Made by a program: the position numbers and the translations under genes
Notes under the pieces: model-generated
Database searches by the model: none
What the model saw: the letters and a program-made list of their open reading frames with translations, nothing else
What the model was told of the DNA's origin: nothing
Shown here: positions 1 through 6,892 of the stretch, piece after piece
How the letters are laid out: each line of letters opens with the position of its first letter
Numbering within the stretch: the stretch's first letter is position 1
Source: Draconibacterium sp.
GTDB taxonomy: Bacteria; Bacteroidota; Bacteroidia; Bacteroidales; Prolixibacteraceae
Length of the DNA stretch: 13,475 bases
Direction of reading: 5' to 3'
NCBI GenBank assembly: GCA_027011835.1
Contig: JALUZN010000057.1
Coordinates: forward strand, 1-13,475

Positions 1-348
1 AACCATATCTGCAAGCTTTTTTACGAATTTACACAATACCTTGCAAATAAAAAAACTAACAAAAAGAGTTTATCAACTGATTATCAACAATCTAGTGTAT
101 TTTTCAGGTTTGACTAAGTATCGGTTTCTTAAGGCAAAAGACGTTTCTTCAGTTTAACAGGATTGCCAAACCTATTATTTCTGAAAATAATTTTGTCGGT
201 ATTTTCCCGGGCGTAGCACTTTCACTCTCATTCAACAGTGACGAAATGCTGATTATCGGCACATTTTTTTGATAACAGAGCTATTCCTTGTTCCTTTTGA
301 ACCGGAGACAGGAAAAACAATTGAACTCCAAAAACAGTGTAATACCAA
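1..348. other. Gene-free stretch at the left edge
   Basis: I see no convincing gene, RNA or terminator in these 348 bases. All frames are interrupted by stops. A minus-strand frame running across about 238-365 is open, but it overlaps the isomerase remnant in another frame and resembles nothing I recognise. Two copies of TTATCAAC lie 11 bp apart at 70-77 and 81-88. The second is one mismatch from a DnaA box, but two imperfect sites are not evidence of an origin. The stretch may be debris from the same event that truncated the neighbouring isomerase gene. Confidence 0.5.
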
Positions 349-564
349 TTACACCTCAAACGAATCCGCTTCGCGGTAGGCCTTTATAAAGGCAACCTCT
401 CCCTCTTTACCCGGTTTGCTTTTCCCATGCTCGCAACATAATACACCGTTGTAACCTTTTTCGCAGATATGTTTAAAAATGTTTTTAAAGTTGATTTCGC
501 CGGTGCCGGGTTCTTTTCTTCCCGGATTATCGCCAAGATGAAAAGCTAAATGGATTGAGTATAC
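349..564 (-). pseudogene. 3' remnant of a hydroxypyruvate isomerase-like (sugar phosphate isomerase/epimerase) gene
   Basis: On the minus strand an open frame of 71 codons runs from just after an in-frame TAG (565-567) to a TAA (349-351), with no ATG. The translation carries the C-terminal signature of the xylose-isomerase-like TIM-barrel family. It has HLGDNPGRKEPGTGEINF near its start, then CEHGKSKPGKEGE, and ends in AYREADSF. In intact family members this segment follows roughly 200 further residues, with the GTGE stretch near the metal and substrate site. Here everything upstream is missing and is replaced, only 26 bp away, by the end of the S41 peptidase gene. The reading frame within the fragment is undamaged, which suggests a fairly recent truncation. 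A product is unlikely for lack of a start codon and barrel. The family assignment is from recognised motifs; the exact substrate of the parent enzyme is unknown. Confidence 0.72.
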
Positions 565-590
565 CTAAATTTTGCGACTATTTTAAAAAC

Positions 591-2246
591 TTACTCTGTT
601 TTTGTTTGAGTAGAAACAGTGTCTTTTACATTATTAATATTCTTTACCAACAAGTTTTGCTTCGATATCTCGATAGCGCGCAACAGTGTTTTATCTATCT
701 TTTTTATGATTGGAAAGAATCCCTCTTCGCCAATTATATTGCGGGCAATGTATGCTTTTAACTGCGTATTAATTATTTCTCCCGATATTTTCAACCCTTT
801 TGTATCTTTTGCTATACCTTTTGTTTCGGCAAATTTTATAAAATCATTCAGCGCTCTTTTTTTATCGAGATACGAATCAAATTCTCCGGCAGTTTTTAGT
901 TTAGACAGCTCGTTGCGATGCTCGTCGGCATACGAATAAGCAAAAGTATAAATCAGTCCTTTTCGGTAAATGGCAGTAAAATAGTCGGAGTTACCTGTGG
1001 TATCGATGGGAACAAAAAAGTCGGGCATAATTCCGCCACCACCATAAACAATGCGGCCTCCTTTTGTTTTATACTTTAACGAATCGACAAAGTGAATGCT
1101 GTCGGCAACCAACTGCTCCATATTTTCAAATCGCTCCTGAATGTGTTTAAAATACTCCTCGTTCCCTTTGTCGTATGAACTTTGAATACATCGTCCGCTG
1201 GGTGTATAAAACCGAGCCACCGTTAAACGCAGTGCCGATCCATCCATTAACGGAATCTGCTCTTGCACCAGTCCTTTTCCAAACGAACGCCGGCCAATTA
1301 CAATTCCCCGGTCGTTGTCTTGCATGGCTCCGGCAAAAATCTCGCTTGCCGATGCCGAGAACTCATCTATTAATACAAAAACTTTTATCCCTTTCCAGCT
1401 GTTTCGCCCCGATGCATTGTAAGTTTTCCGGGGTTGATGAACCCCTTCGGTATATAAAATGGGTTCGCCTTTTTCTAAAAACTCGTCTAACATTTGCAAC
1501 ACTGCAACCAACGAACCACCTGTATTTTGGCGCAAATCAACAATCACCTTTTGTGCTCCCGAGCTTTTTAAAAAGGCCATTTTATCCATAAACTCGCGAT
1601 AGGTGGTATTTCCAAACCGACTGATTTTTACGAAGCCTGTTTCGTCATCAATCATATATCCCACATCTACACTATAAAGAGGAATTTCGCCTCGTGTAAT
1701 TTCAAACTCCAATTCGCCGGGAGATCCTTTCCGAATAATTCCCACGGTGACTTTGGTATTTTTCTTCCCCTTTAGCAAACTTAAAACGGTTGCATTGGTA
1801 ACGTGTACTCCGGCAATAATCGAGTCGTTTACACGCACAATCCGGTCGCCGGGCATTAATCCAATTTTACTTGAAGGTCCACCCGAAATTACTTCGATTA
1901 CACGAACGGTATCTTCCATAATTGAAAACTGTACGCCAATTCCCGAGAATTTCCCACTCATCTCCTCTTCTACTTTAACCATATTTTTTGCAGGAATATA
2001 GGTGGTGTGTGGATCTAAATTATCCAAAATTTCAGGAATTGTATTTTCAACAATAGAAGTCATGTTTACCGTATCGACATAACCACTTTGAATTAAATTT
2101 AATACAGTAGAAATTTTATTTGTTGCCTGCGGAAATGCTTGATAAGAGTATTGGCTATTTCGGTTTAAAAGATTCCCGATTAAAATTCCGGCAGCAACCG
2201 AAACAGCAACAATTAAGGGAATAATTACGACAGTTTTCTTATTCAT
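591..2246 (-). CDS. S41 family C-terminal processing peptidase (CtpA/Prc type), membrane anchored
   Basis: This is a serine peptidase of the carboxyl-terminal processing family, which trims or degrades envelope proteins from their C-termini. Residues 5-27 form one hydrophobic segment that anchors the protein so that the rest lies in the periplasm. An N-terminal helical region (about 40-95) precedes a PDZ domain (about 97-185; the SGIGVQF strand and GLMPGDRI loop are visible). The S41 core follows, with VDLRQNTGG (237-244) and EFSASASEIFAGAM. By spacing to the SFGKGLVQ motif, the catalytic dyad is Ser299 and Lys324, with Gln328 four residues on. The C-terminal 200 residues are poorly conserved helices. 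The 551-residue length fits Bacteroidota members of the family. The ATG lies 5 bp behind the deaminase stop, so the two genes share a transcript. The substrate is unknown. Confidence 0.93.
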   Translation of the reverse strand: MNKKTVVIIPLIVAVSVAAGILIGNLLNRNSQYSYQAFPQATNKISTVLNLIQSGYVDTVNMTSIVENTIPEILDNLDPHTTYIPAKNMVKVEEEMSGKFSGIGVQFSIMEDTVRVIEVISGGPSSKIGLMPGDRIVRVNDSIIAGVHVTNATVLSLLKGKKNTKVTVGIIRKGSPGELEFEITRGEIPLYSVDVGYMIDDETGFVKISRFGNTTYREFMDKMAFLKSSGAQKVIVDLRQNTGGSLVAVLQMLDEFLEKGEPILYTEGVHQPRKTYNASGRNSWKGIKVFVLIDEFSASASEIFAGAMQDNDRGIVIGRRSFGKGLVQEQIPLMDGSALRLTVARFYTPSGRCIQSSYDKGNEEYFKHIQERFENMEQLVADSIHFVDSLKYKTKGGRIVYGGGGIMPDFFVPIDTTGNSDYFTAIYRKGLIYTFAYSYADEHRNELSKLKTAGEFDSYLDKKRALNDFIKFAETKGIAKDTKGLKISGEIINTQLKAYIARNIIGEEGFFPIIKKIDKTLLRAIEISKQNLLVKNINNVKDTVSTQTKTE

Positions 2247-2251
2247 AAAAA

Positions 2252-2677
2252 TTAAATATCTACTTGTTCAACTTTAATTTCTGCTCTTTTCAGCAAGTTT
2301 ATTCCATCTTCCAAGCGGTAGCTTTCGGTAAAAACCACTCGTTTAATTCCTGCCTGAATAATCAGTTTCGAACACTCTAAACAGGGCGACGATGTTACAT
2401 AAAGTGTAGCGCCATTACTACTGTTTCCCGATTTGGCAACTTTGGTAATTGCATTTGCTTCGGCGTGCAAAACGTAAGGTTTGGTTTTATTATTTTCGTC
2501 TTCGCAAATATTCTCGAAACCCGATGGAGTTCCGTTGTATCCATCAGAAATAATCATTTGGTCTTTCACTAAAAGTGCGCCAACCTGCCTACGTTTGCAA
2601 TACGAGTTTTGTGCCCATGTGTCGGCCATTTGCAAATAGCGGCGGTCGAGTAGTTGTTGTTTATTCTTCTCCGACAT
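2252..2677 (-). CDS. dCMP/CMP deaminase family protein (zinc-dependent)
   Basis: This is a cytidine/deoxycytidylate deaminase fold protein of 141 residues. It probably converts dCMP to dUMP in the cytoplasm and so feeds thymidylate synthesis. Zinc ligands are visible as His71 in HAEANA and Cys99 and Cys102 in SSPCLECS, with Glu73 as the proton shuttle. The GYNGTPSGF motif (46-54), typical of dCMP deaminases of the ComE operon protein 2 type, contributes to the nucleotide pocket. No regulatory insertion is visible beyond the short CEDENNKTK region (58-66), which could hold a second metal in some relatives. The ATG at 2677 is preceded by an A/T-rich leader and a -7 element about 47 bp upstream. 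It is the first gene of a two-gene transcript with the S41 peptidase. That pairing has no obvious functional logic. Confidence 0.93.
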   Translation of the reverse strand: MSEKNKQQLLDRRYLQMADTWAQNSYCKRRQVGALLVKDQMIISDGYNGTPSGFENICEDENNKTKPYVLHAEANAITKVAKSGNSSNGATLYVTSSPCLECSKLIIQAGIKRVVFTESYRLEDGINLLKRAEIKVEQVDI

Positions 2678-2723
2678 AACTAAAAATTTAATTAAACAGG
2701 TACTCTTTTCTTTGAAATGATTA

Positions 2724-2731
2724 CAAATGTA
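2724..2731 (-). promoter_or_regulatory. Probable -7 element for the deaminase/S41 peptidase transcript
   Basis: The minus strand reads TACATTTG, an exact fit to the Bacteroidota -7 consensus TAnnTTTG. It would start transcription near 2717, about 40 nt before the deaminase ATG. I found no good TTG-type -33 box at the usual 19-21 bp spacing, so this is moderate evidence only. Confidence 0.45.
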
Positions 2732-2805
2732 GTATTGAATTGTTCAATATGAATAAAAGAGAACACTTTGCACAGTTTTTTAACAAACTATAACATTGGT
2801 TTATT

Positions 2806-2835
2806 AGAAACAAAAAGTGCTGCAAAATGCAGCAC
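2806..2835 (-). terminator. Intrinsic terminator after the SPOR lipoprotein gene
   Basis: On the minus strand the stem GTGCTGC / GCAGCAC (7 bp, loop ATTTT, 2817-2835) is followed directly by TTTTTGTTT. It begins 42 bp behind the lipoprotein stop and separates that gene from the deaminase promoter. It is a textbook rho-independent terminator. Confidence 0.85.
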
Positions 2836-2877
2836 CTAATTATAATCGAATCGAATAAATTTTAATTTATATTTTGG

Positions 2878-3357
2878 TTATTCTTTTATTAACAACCAAA
2901 CATCGGAATATTTTGGGTATGCCTGACGCAATTTTGATACGCGACTCCGTGCTTCGGTTTCGTCTTTAAACGAGTCGACACAAACCCGGTAATAACCTGT
3001 TTCGCTATGCAAAATAATTGGAGTAAAGCCTTCGTTAAGTAATGTTTCGCGATAGTTCTTTGCGTTATCTAACTGGCCAAACGAACCAATAATTACAAAA
3101 TAGGTGTTGTTCTCGTTGCTGGTCCTGTCTTCCTGTTGAGTAAAAGTAACCTGCTCTTTTCGCATGGCTATTGGTTTTTCTTCAGGAACTTTTTCTACAT
3201 TCTTTGTTTCGGTTTCAGCTCCCGGAGCAGGCACCGAAAATACTTTTGTTTCGGTAGTGGGGTCGGCAGTATATTTCGACTGGGCAGGTTGCTTTGTGGT
3301 TTTACAAGAAGCAAAAGCAAAAACAACAATTACGGATAAAAAAACTATTCTTTTCAT
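2878..3357 (-). CDS. SPOR-domain lipoprotein
   Basis: This is a 159-residue protein with a lipoprotein signal: MKR, then a hydrophobic stretch at 4-14 and a FASC lipobox with Cys18 as the lipidation site. A low-complexity linker rich in Lys, Thr, Pro and Glu (about 19-80) leads to a C-terminal SPOR domain (about 84-158). That domain is recognisable from YFVIIGSF, the NAK(N)YRETLLNEGF helix and YYRVCVDSF. SPOR domains bind peptidoglycan stripped of stem peptides, mostly at division sites, so the protein likely sits at the outer or inner membrane face and touches the wall. An in-frame TTG at 3390 would add 11 residues, but the ATG at 3357 places the signal peptide correctly and is preferred. 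A -7 element at 3388-3395 also starts transcription downstream of that TTG. It appears monocistronic. Confidence 0.88.
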   Translation of the reverse strand: MKRIVFLSVIVVFAFASCKTTKQPAQSKYTADPTTETKVFSVPAPGAETETKNVEKVPEEKPIAMRKEQVTFTQQEDRTSNENNTYFVIIGSFGQLDNAKNYRETLLNEGFTPIILHSETGYYRVCVDSFKDETEARSRVSKLRQAYPKYSDVWLLIKE

Positions 3358-3387
3358 GGTAAAACTTTTTTTCAATTTATAACAGAA

Positions 3388-3395
3388 CAAAAGTA
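3388..3395 (-). promoter_or_regulatory. Probable -7 element for the SPOR lipoprotein gene
   Basis: The minus strand reads TACTTTTG (TAnnTTTG consensus), about 30 bp upstream of the ATG at 3357, which predicts a transcription start near 3381. No clear -33 box is seen. Its position supports ATG 3357 over the TTG at 3390. Confidence 0.45.
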
Positions 3396-3441
3396 CACAA
3401 ATTGGTACGGTTGAACTGCCTTTTTAAACGCGAGTTTTACA

Positions 3442-3472
3442 CAAGTTGTTGTTTGCAACTTGCTCTTTTTTT
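3442..3472 (+). terminator. Hairpin with T-tract on the plus strand, no plus-strand gene upstream
   Basis: CAAGTTG (3442-3448) and CAACTTG (3456-3462) form a perfect 7-bp stem with a 7-nt loop. On the plus strand it is followed by CTC and seven T residues. In that direction it has the form of an intrinsic terminator, yet the nearest genes on both sides are on the minus strand. On the minus strand no U-tract follows the stem, so it would not terminate cysQ well. It might limit antisense transcription, or be fortuitous. Confidence 0.4.
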
Positions 3473-3508
3473 ATTGTTGCAAATAGAATAGACTCAAAGT
3501 ACATAGCT

Positions 3509-3524
3509 TTTCGGGCTACCGAAA
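3509..3524 (-). other. Hairpin overlapping the cysQ stop codon
   Basis: On the minus strand TTTCGG / CCGAAA pair in a 6-bp stem with a 4-nt loop, and the TAG stop of cysQ (3516-3518) lies in the loop side. No U-tract follows, so it is not a standard intrinsic terminator. It could protect the mRNA 3' end. Confidence 0.35.
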
Positions 3525-4286
3525 GTTGCTAATAATTTGCTCAAGAAAACGAATAAATTCGGGGGTGTTCAATTTAGAATTGAGCATAACAAAGTGAGGA
3601 CTAATCATATTTTTTTTGTTATAAATAACCGTTTCGAAGTTGCTTTGCCTGAATACTTTTCCGCCGAACTCTTCGACCATAAGCTGGCCGGGCGCGGTGT
3701 CCCACTCCGAACACGGACCGGCTTTTAAATACATGTCGGCATTCCCAAGAATAATATCGATTTGTTTTAACGAACTTCCCCGATGAATAATTTCAACCGG
3801 ATAGCTTTTTTTTATCTCATCAATTATTTGTGCTTCAAGTGGTTTAAAGAACGAACGACTGGTTACAATTCGTATTTTTTCGCTTTCTCCAACTCGCTTG
3901 TTTACTTTTAAAAATTCTCCGTCAGCATTAAACCGGAAGATTCCATTATCTTTTTTACAATACCAGCCATGTTTATTTAGTGGGTGATAAATCCAGCCCT
4001 CAACCGGGCTCGAACCGCTAATACGTGCGAGATTAATGCAAAACTCGCCGTTTCGGTGAATAAACTCTTTTGTTCCATCTAAGGGGTCAATCAGGAAAAA
4101 CTGAGGCCAATTTTTTCGCTCTTCATACTCCGGGATTTTATTCTCCTCGTCAATAATATTAATTTCGGGGAATAACTTCTTTAAACCGCTGTTAAGAATT
4201 GCACTCGACACTTTATCGGCAATGGTAACCGGTGTATTATCCGATTTTAATTTTGCTTTAAAATCGTTACTGCTGTATACTTCCAA
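3516..4286 (-). CDS. cysQ: 3'(2'),5'-bisphosphate nucleotidase CysQ, N-terminus lost by frameshift
   Basis: This is an inositol-monophosphatase-fold phosphatase. Family members remove the 3'-phosphate from pAp/PAPS, a by-product of sulfate activation and of phosphopantetheine transfer. Numbered from the TTG at 4286, the Mg-binding residues are visible: IIDEEN (44-49), DPLDGTKEF (67-75; Asp67, Asp70) and WDTAPG (195-200; Asp196), plus HRGSSLK (168-174). The core is intact, but this frame has no ATG: a TAA (4305-4307) stands 18 bp before the TTG. The missing start of the protein lies upstream in another frame from ATG 4333. Restoring one A gives MEDKQISVFKAAGDAILEVY, which matches the length and AGDAI motif of E. 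coli CysQ. The gene is therefore either a recent pseudogene, a sequencing or assembly slip, or translated inefficiently from TTG. No sulfate-assimilation genes are in the window. Confidence 0.88.
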   Translation of the reverse strand: MEVYSSNDFKAKLKSDNTPVTIADKVSSAILNSGLKKLFPEINIIDEENKIPEYEERKNWPQFFLIDPLDGTKEFIHRNGEFCINLARISGSSPVEGWIYHPLNKHGWYCKKDNGIFRFNADGEFLKVNKRVGESEKIRIVTSRSFFKPLEAQIIDEIKKSYPVEIIHRGSSLKQIDIILGNADMYLKAGPCSEWDTAPGQLMVEEFGGKVFRQSNFETVIYNKKNMISPHFVMLNSKLNTPEFIRFLEQIISNFR

Positions 4287-4333
4287 AATAGCATCGCCAG
4301 CAGCTTAAAAACAGATATTTGTTTATCCTCCAT
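4287..4333 (-). other. cysQ: Out-of-frame 5' end of cysQ
   Basis: From ATG 4333 the minus strand encodes MEDKQISVFK and then leaves the cysQ frame. The cysQ frame itself reads TAA, then AAGDAILEVY. The two parts join perfectly if the run of two A at plus positions 4305-4306 (TT on the plus strand) had three. A -7 element just upstream supports ATG 4333 as the original start. Confidence 0.75.
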
Positions 4334-4351
4334 GAAAAAAAATTGATAGTT

Positions 4352-4359
4352 CAAAATTA
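4352..4359 (-). promoter_or_regulatory. Probable -7 element for cysQ
   Basis: The minus strand reads TAATTTTG, an exact TAnnTTTG match, 18 bp upstream of ATG 4333. Transcription would begin near 4345, leaving a 12-nt leader before ATG 4333. This is one argument that ATG 4333 is the authentic start. The -33 box is not clear. Confidence 0.45.
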
Positions 4360-4512
4360 CGTATTACTTTTCACCACATCTGCACAATTCATCAAAAACC
4401 CGACAATTTAAGTTTTTCTTCACAAAACAACCAATACATACTACACCCTAAAATCGGCAAAAAAAGTGGTTCTTCCATATTCGATATAAAAAATCCAATC
4501 GGGGTTGCCCTA

Positions 4513-4554
4513 ATCCGCAAATGATTTGATTAAGAAAATAAATAACTTGCGGAT
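4513..4554. repeat. 8-bp inverted repeat in the cysQ/CBM9 divergent spacer
   Basis: ATCCGCAA (4513-4520) and TTGCGGAT (4547-4554) are perfect inverted copies separated by 26 bp of A/T-rich DNA. They lie about 55-95 bp upstream of the predicted CBM9 transcription start. Each arm could be a half-site for a dimeric or looping regulator, or the pair could be chance. The rest of the 303-bp spacer (4334-4636) holds only the two -7 elements listed. Confidence 0.35.
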
Positions 4555-4606
4555 ATAAAGTGCATACAAATATGAATCTGATTCAGAAGAATTAGCACTT
4601 TTAGTT

Positions 4607-4614
4607 TATCTTTA
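4607..4614 (+). promoter_or_regulatory. Probable -7 element for the CBM9/GH-like transcript
   Basis: TATCTTTA is one mismatch from TAnnTTTG and sits 23 bp upstream of the CBM9 ATG, predicting a start near 4621. No good -33 element is seen, which could mean dependence on an activator. Confidence 0.4.
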
Positions 4615-4636
4615 CCCAACATTAAAAACAGTTACA

Positions 4637-5737
4637 ATGCGGTTGTCTTTTCTTTTTGGACTACTTCTTATTTCCACGTTTGGTTTTTCGCAAAAAATGT
4701 GGGACGGATACAAATATTTAATGAGTCCGGTACGAAATTACGTGGTTTATAAAACCTTATCGAAAATAGATATCGACGGGAAAGCCGACGAAACTTCGTG
4801 GCAAAAAGCCAAATGGTCGGAATATTTTCAAGACATTGAGGGTGATTTAAAACCGGCACCTACATATAAAACACGTTTCAAGATGCTCTGGGACAGCTAC
4901 TATTTATACATTTATGCTGAATTGGAAGAGCCCCATATATGGACCTATTATAACACTCACGACCAGATTGTTTTTCAGGAAAATGATTTTGAAATTTTTA
5001 TCGACCCCACACGCGATACGCACAACTATTTTGAATTTGAATTAAATGCACAAAATACGTTGTTCGACCTGTTCATTCCAAAACCTTACAGAAATGGAGG
5101 AAGAGCAGTTGAAGACTGGAATATAAAAGGATTTAAAAGTGCTGTTTTTATCGATGGTACGCTAAACAATCCCGACGATATTGACAAAAAGTGGTGCGTT
5201 GAAGTTGCCATTCCGTTTAAATCGTTAACCGACTATAAAGAGTATGTAATGCCAAAAAACCAAAGCTATTGGAAAATTAATTTCTCACGGGTTCAATGGT
5301 ATACCGAAGTTGCCTACGGGCGATATTTCAGAAAAAAAGATAAGCAAACCCGAAAACCCGTTGCAGCAAACAACTGGGTATGGAGTGCGCAGGGCATTGT
5401 TAACATGCACTACCCCGAGCGTTGGGGGCTGGTTCAATTTTCGTCGAATAAGGTTGGAGAAAGTCCGGTTAATTTTCTATTGCCCAACGAAGAAAAGTTT
5501 GCCAAATACCTTTGGTTTATCTACTACAAACAGCAAGCATACAGAAAAAAAACAGGCAATTACGCTCAAACACTTTCCGCGTTAAATATACACCAGTCAA
5601 CAAAAACAGAATGGGGTGCGTATATTTTGTACAACATGAATGTAAATGGTCATATTTTTACAGCTACATTAAAAACTGAACGGGGGTTAAAACTATCGGT
5701 AAATCAGGATGGCCTTTTTGAGGTCGTTGAAAAATAG
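4637..5737 (+). CDS. Secreted CBM9-like (carbohydrate-binding family 9) protein
   Basis: This 366-residue protein has an N-terminal signal peptide (1-18, cleavage around GFSQ) and no lipobox Cys, so it is probably soluble in the periplasm or outside the cell. A CBM9-like domain follows. It is typical of Bacteroidota proteins that start with IDIDGKADETSWQKAKW (44-60), then FKMLWDSYYLYIYAELEEPHIW, ENDFEIFIDP (115-124) and the YFEFELNAQNTLFDL block (131-145). The middle portion (about 185-275) is the second half of the beta-sandwich, ending in PERWGLVQF. The last 90 residues are helical and then beta, and do not resemble anything I know. No catalytic motif is visible, so a binding role for a polysaccharide or uronate-rich glycan is inferred. 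It is 5 bp upstream of a hydrolase-like gene and surely co-transcribed with it. Confidence 0.82.
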   Translation: MRLSFLFGLLLISTFGFSQKMWDGYKYLMSPVRNYVVYKTLSKIDIDGKADETSWQKAKWSEYFQDIEGDLKPAPTYKTRFKMLWDSYYLYIYAELEEPHIWTYYNTHDQIVFQENDFEIFIDPTRDTHNYFEFELNAQNTLFDLFIPKPYRNGGRAVEDWNIKGFKSAVFIDGTLNNPDDIDKKWCVEVAIPFKSLTDYKEYVMPKNQSYWKINFSRVQWYTEVAYGRYFRKKDKQTRKPVAANNWVWSAQGIVNMHYPERWGLVQFSSNKVGESPVNFLLPNEEKFAKYLWFIYYKQQAYRKKTGNYAQTLSALNIHQSTKTEWGAYILYNMNVNGHIFTATLKTERGLKLSVNQDGLFEVVEK

Positions 5738-5742
5738 ATAAA

Positions 5743-6822
5743 ATGAACAAACGTGAATTTATTAAATCTTCGGTGTTGGCCGGAATGGGGTTAACAGTAA
5801 TGGGGAGTGCCACTGCCGGCGAAAAAAGGAAAAAGAAAAAACACGCCGGCCCAAAACATTGGGCATGGGAAAGTCCGAATAAAAAAGAGAGCGATGCCGA
5901 TTTGCATTCGAAATATAAAAGCTATTCCGATGCCGGAATAAAAGGGATGTTTTTCGAGGAAGATAGCGAACGCCACTTCCGAATAGCAAAAAAAGAGGGG
6001 CTGGAAACACACCGCTGGATATGGACAATGAACCGCGGCGAGGAAGCGCTTTTAAAAAATCATCCCGACTTTTATGCCGTAAACAGAAACGGAGACTCTT
6101 GTTCCGACAAACCCCCGTATGTAAACTACTATCGCTGGCTCTGCCCCTCGAAACCAGCCGTTTTAGATTATCTGAAAAACGAGGTTAATTCGATTTTGAA
6201 AAAAGATTATGTCGATGGAATTCATCTCGATTATATTCGATATTCCGATGTAATTTTACCCGTTACTTTATGGGGAAATTATGGTATTGAACAAAATAGC
6301 GAATTACCCGAATACGATTTTTGCTACTGCGAAACCTGCCGGGCAAAATACAAAGAGAAAACCGGTGTCGACCCGCTTGAAATGGAATTCCCCGACCAAA
6401 TTCCATCGTGGCGAACGTTCCGTTACAACCAAATAAACAACGTTGTAAACTCGCTTGCCGAAGTAGCACATAATTATAAAAAGCCGGTAACTGCTGCTGT
6501 TTTTCCAACACCCGAAATTGCCCGCCGTATTGTACGGCAAGACTGGACAAACTGGAACATCGACGGGGTGTGCCCAATGATTTATCACGGGTTTTACAAC
6601 GAGCAGGTAAATTGGATTGGCGATGCTGTAAAAGAGGGAATTCACTTTTTAAACGACCGTTTCCCACTTTATGCCGGGCTGTTTATCCCCAACTTTAAAT
6701 CGCCCGGGGAGCTGGAAAAGGGAATAAAACTGGCACTTGAAAATGGAGCTTCGGGAATCTCGCTGTTTGGAAAAATTGATGATGGTGTTTTGCAAACGTT
6801 AAAAAAGTTTTCGGTGAAATAG
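5743..6822 (+). CDS. Glycoside-hydrolase-like TIM-barrel protein with Tat-like leader (GHL10-type)
   Basis: This 359-residue protein begins MNKREFIKSSVLAGMGLTVMG, which has the layout of a Tat leader with KR in place of the twin arginine, followed by a hydrophobic core to about residue 25. The mature part begins with an unusual basic cluster (EKRKKKK, 27-33). The rest looks like a (beta/alpha)8 barrel of the putative-glycosyl-hydrolase class. VDGIHLDYIRYSD (157-169) is the hallmark strand with an acidic residue (Asp163), and CYCETCRAKYKEKTG (194-208) is a Cys-pair insert found in some of these proteins. SWRTFRYNQIN follows, then VCPMIYHGFY near 277-285. No experimentally known member comes to mind, so substrate and mechanism are unknown. 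Being paired with the CBM9-like protein suggests glycan processing outside the cytoplasm. It ends 33 bp before a bidirectional terminator. Confidence 0.78.
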   Translation: MNKREFIKSSVLAGMGLTVMGSATAGEKRKKKKHAGPKHWAWESPNKKESDADLHSKYKSYSDAGIKGMFFEEDSERHFRIAKKEGLETHRWIWTMNRGEEALLKNHPDFYAVNRNGDSCSDKPPYVNYYRWLCPSKPAVLDYLKNEVNSILKKDYVDGIHLDYIRYSDVILPVTLWGNYGIEQNSELPEYDFCYCETCRAKYKEKTGVDPLEMEFPDQIPSWRTFRYNQINNVVNSLAEVAHNYKKPVTAAVFPTPEIARRIVRQDWTNWNIDGVCPMIYHGFYNEQVNWIGDAVKEGIHFLNDRFPLYAGLFIPNFKSPGELEKGIKLALENGASGISLFGKIDDGVLQTLKKFSVK

Positions 6823-6854
6823 ATGTTTCTGGTTTGAACACGTTTTTTAAATTA

Positions 6855-6887
6855 CCTCCGATAAAAAAAATAGTTTTTTATCGGAGG
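6855..6887. terminator. Bidirectional terminator between convergent operons
   Basis: CCTCCGATAAAAAA pairs with TTTTTTATCGGAGG in a 14-bp perfect stem with a 5-nt loop (6869-6873). It lies between the stop of the GH-like gene (6822) and the stop of metH (6893). The A and T tracts sit inside the stem, not behind it, so read from either strand the RNA has the same fold. A shared terminator for both units is the natural reading. Confidence 0.75.
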
Positions 6888-6892
6888 ATAGT

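Noticed and set aside
70..88. Two TTATCAAC repeats 11 bp apart as DnaA boxes or an origin
   Set aside because: Both are imperfect and there is no cluster of further boxes, no dnaA or dnaN, and no clear unwinding element.
238..365. Minus-strand open frame ending in QHFVTVE as a second gene fragment
   Set aside because: It overlaps the isomerase remnant in another frame, has no plausible start, and matches no family I recognise.
3358..3390. TTG start at 3390 for the SPOR lipoprotein
   Set aside because: It would put 11 residues before the signal peptide, and the predicted transcript starts downstream of it. ATG 3357 gives a normal lipoprotein leader.
4287..4333. Programmed ribosomal frameshift in cysQ at the T run
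   Set aside because: A -1 slip at the T run leads straight to TAA, and no slippery heptamer places the ribosome in the downstream frame. A one-base indel explains it more simply.
6263..6667. Long open frames antisense to the GH-like gene
   Set aside because: They are in shadow of a gene with recognised protein motifs and have no family resemblance or promoter of their own.
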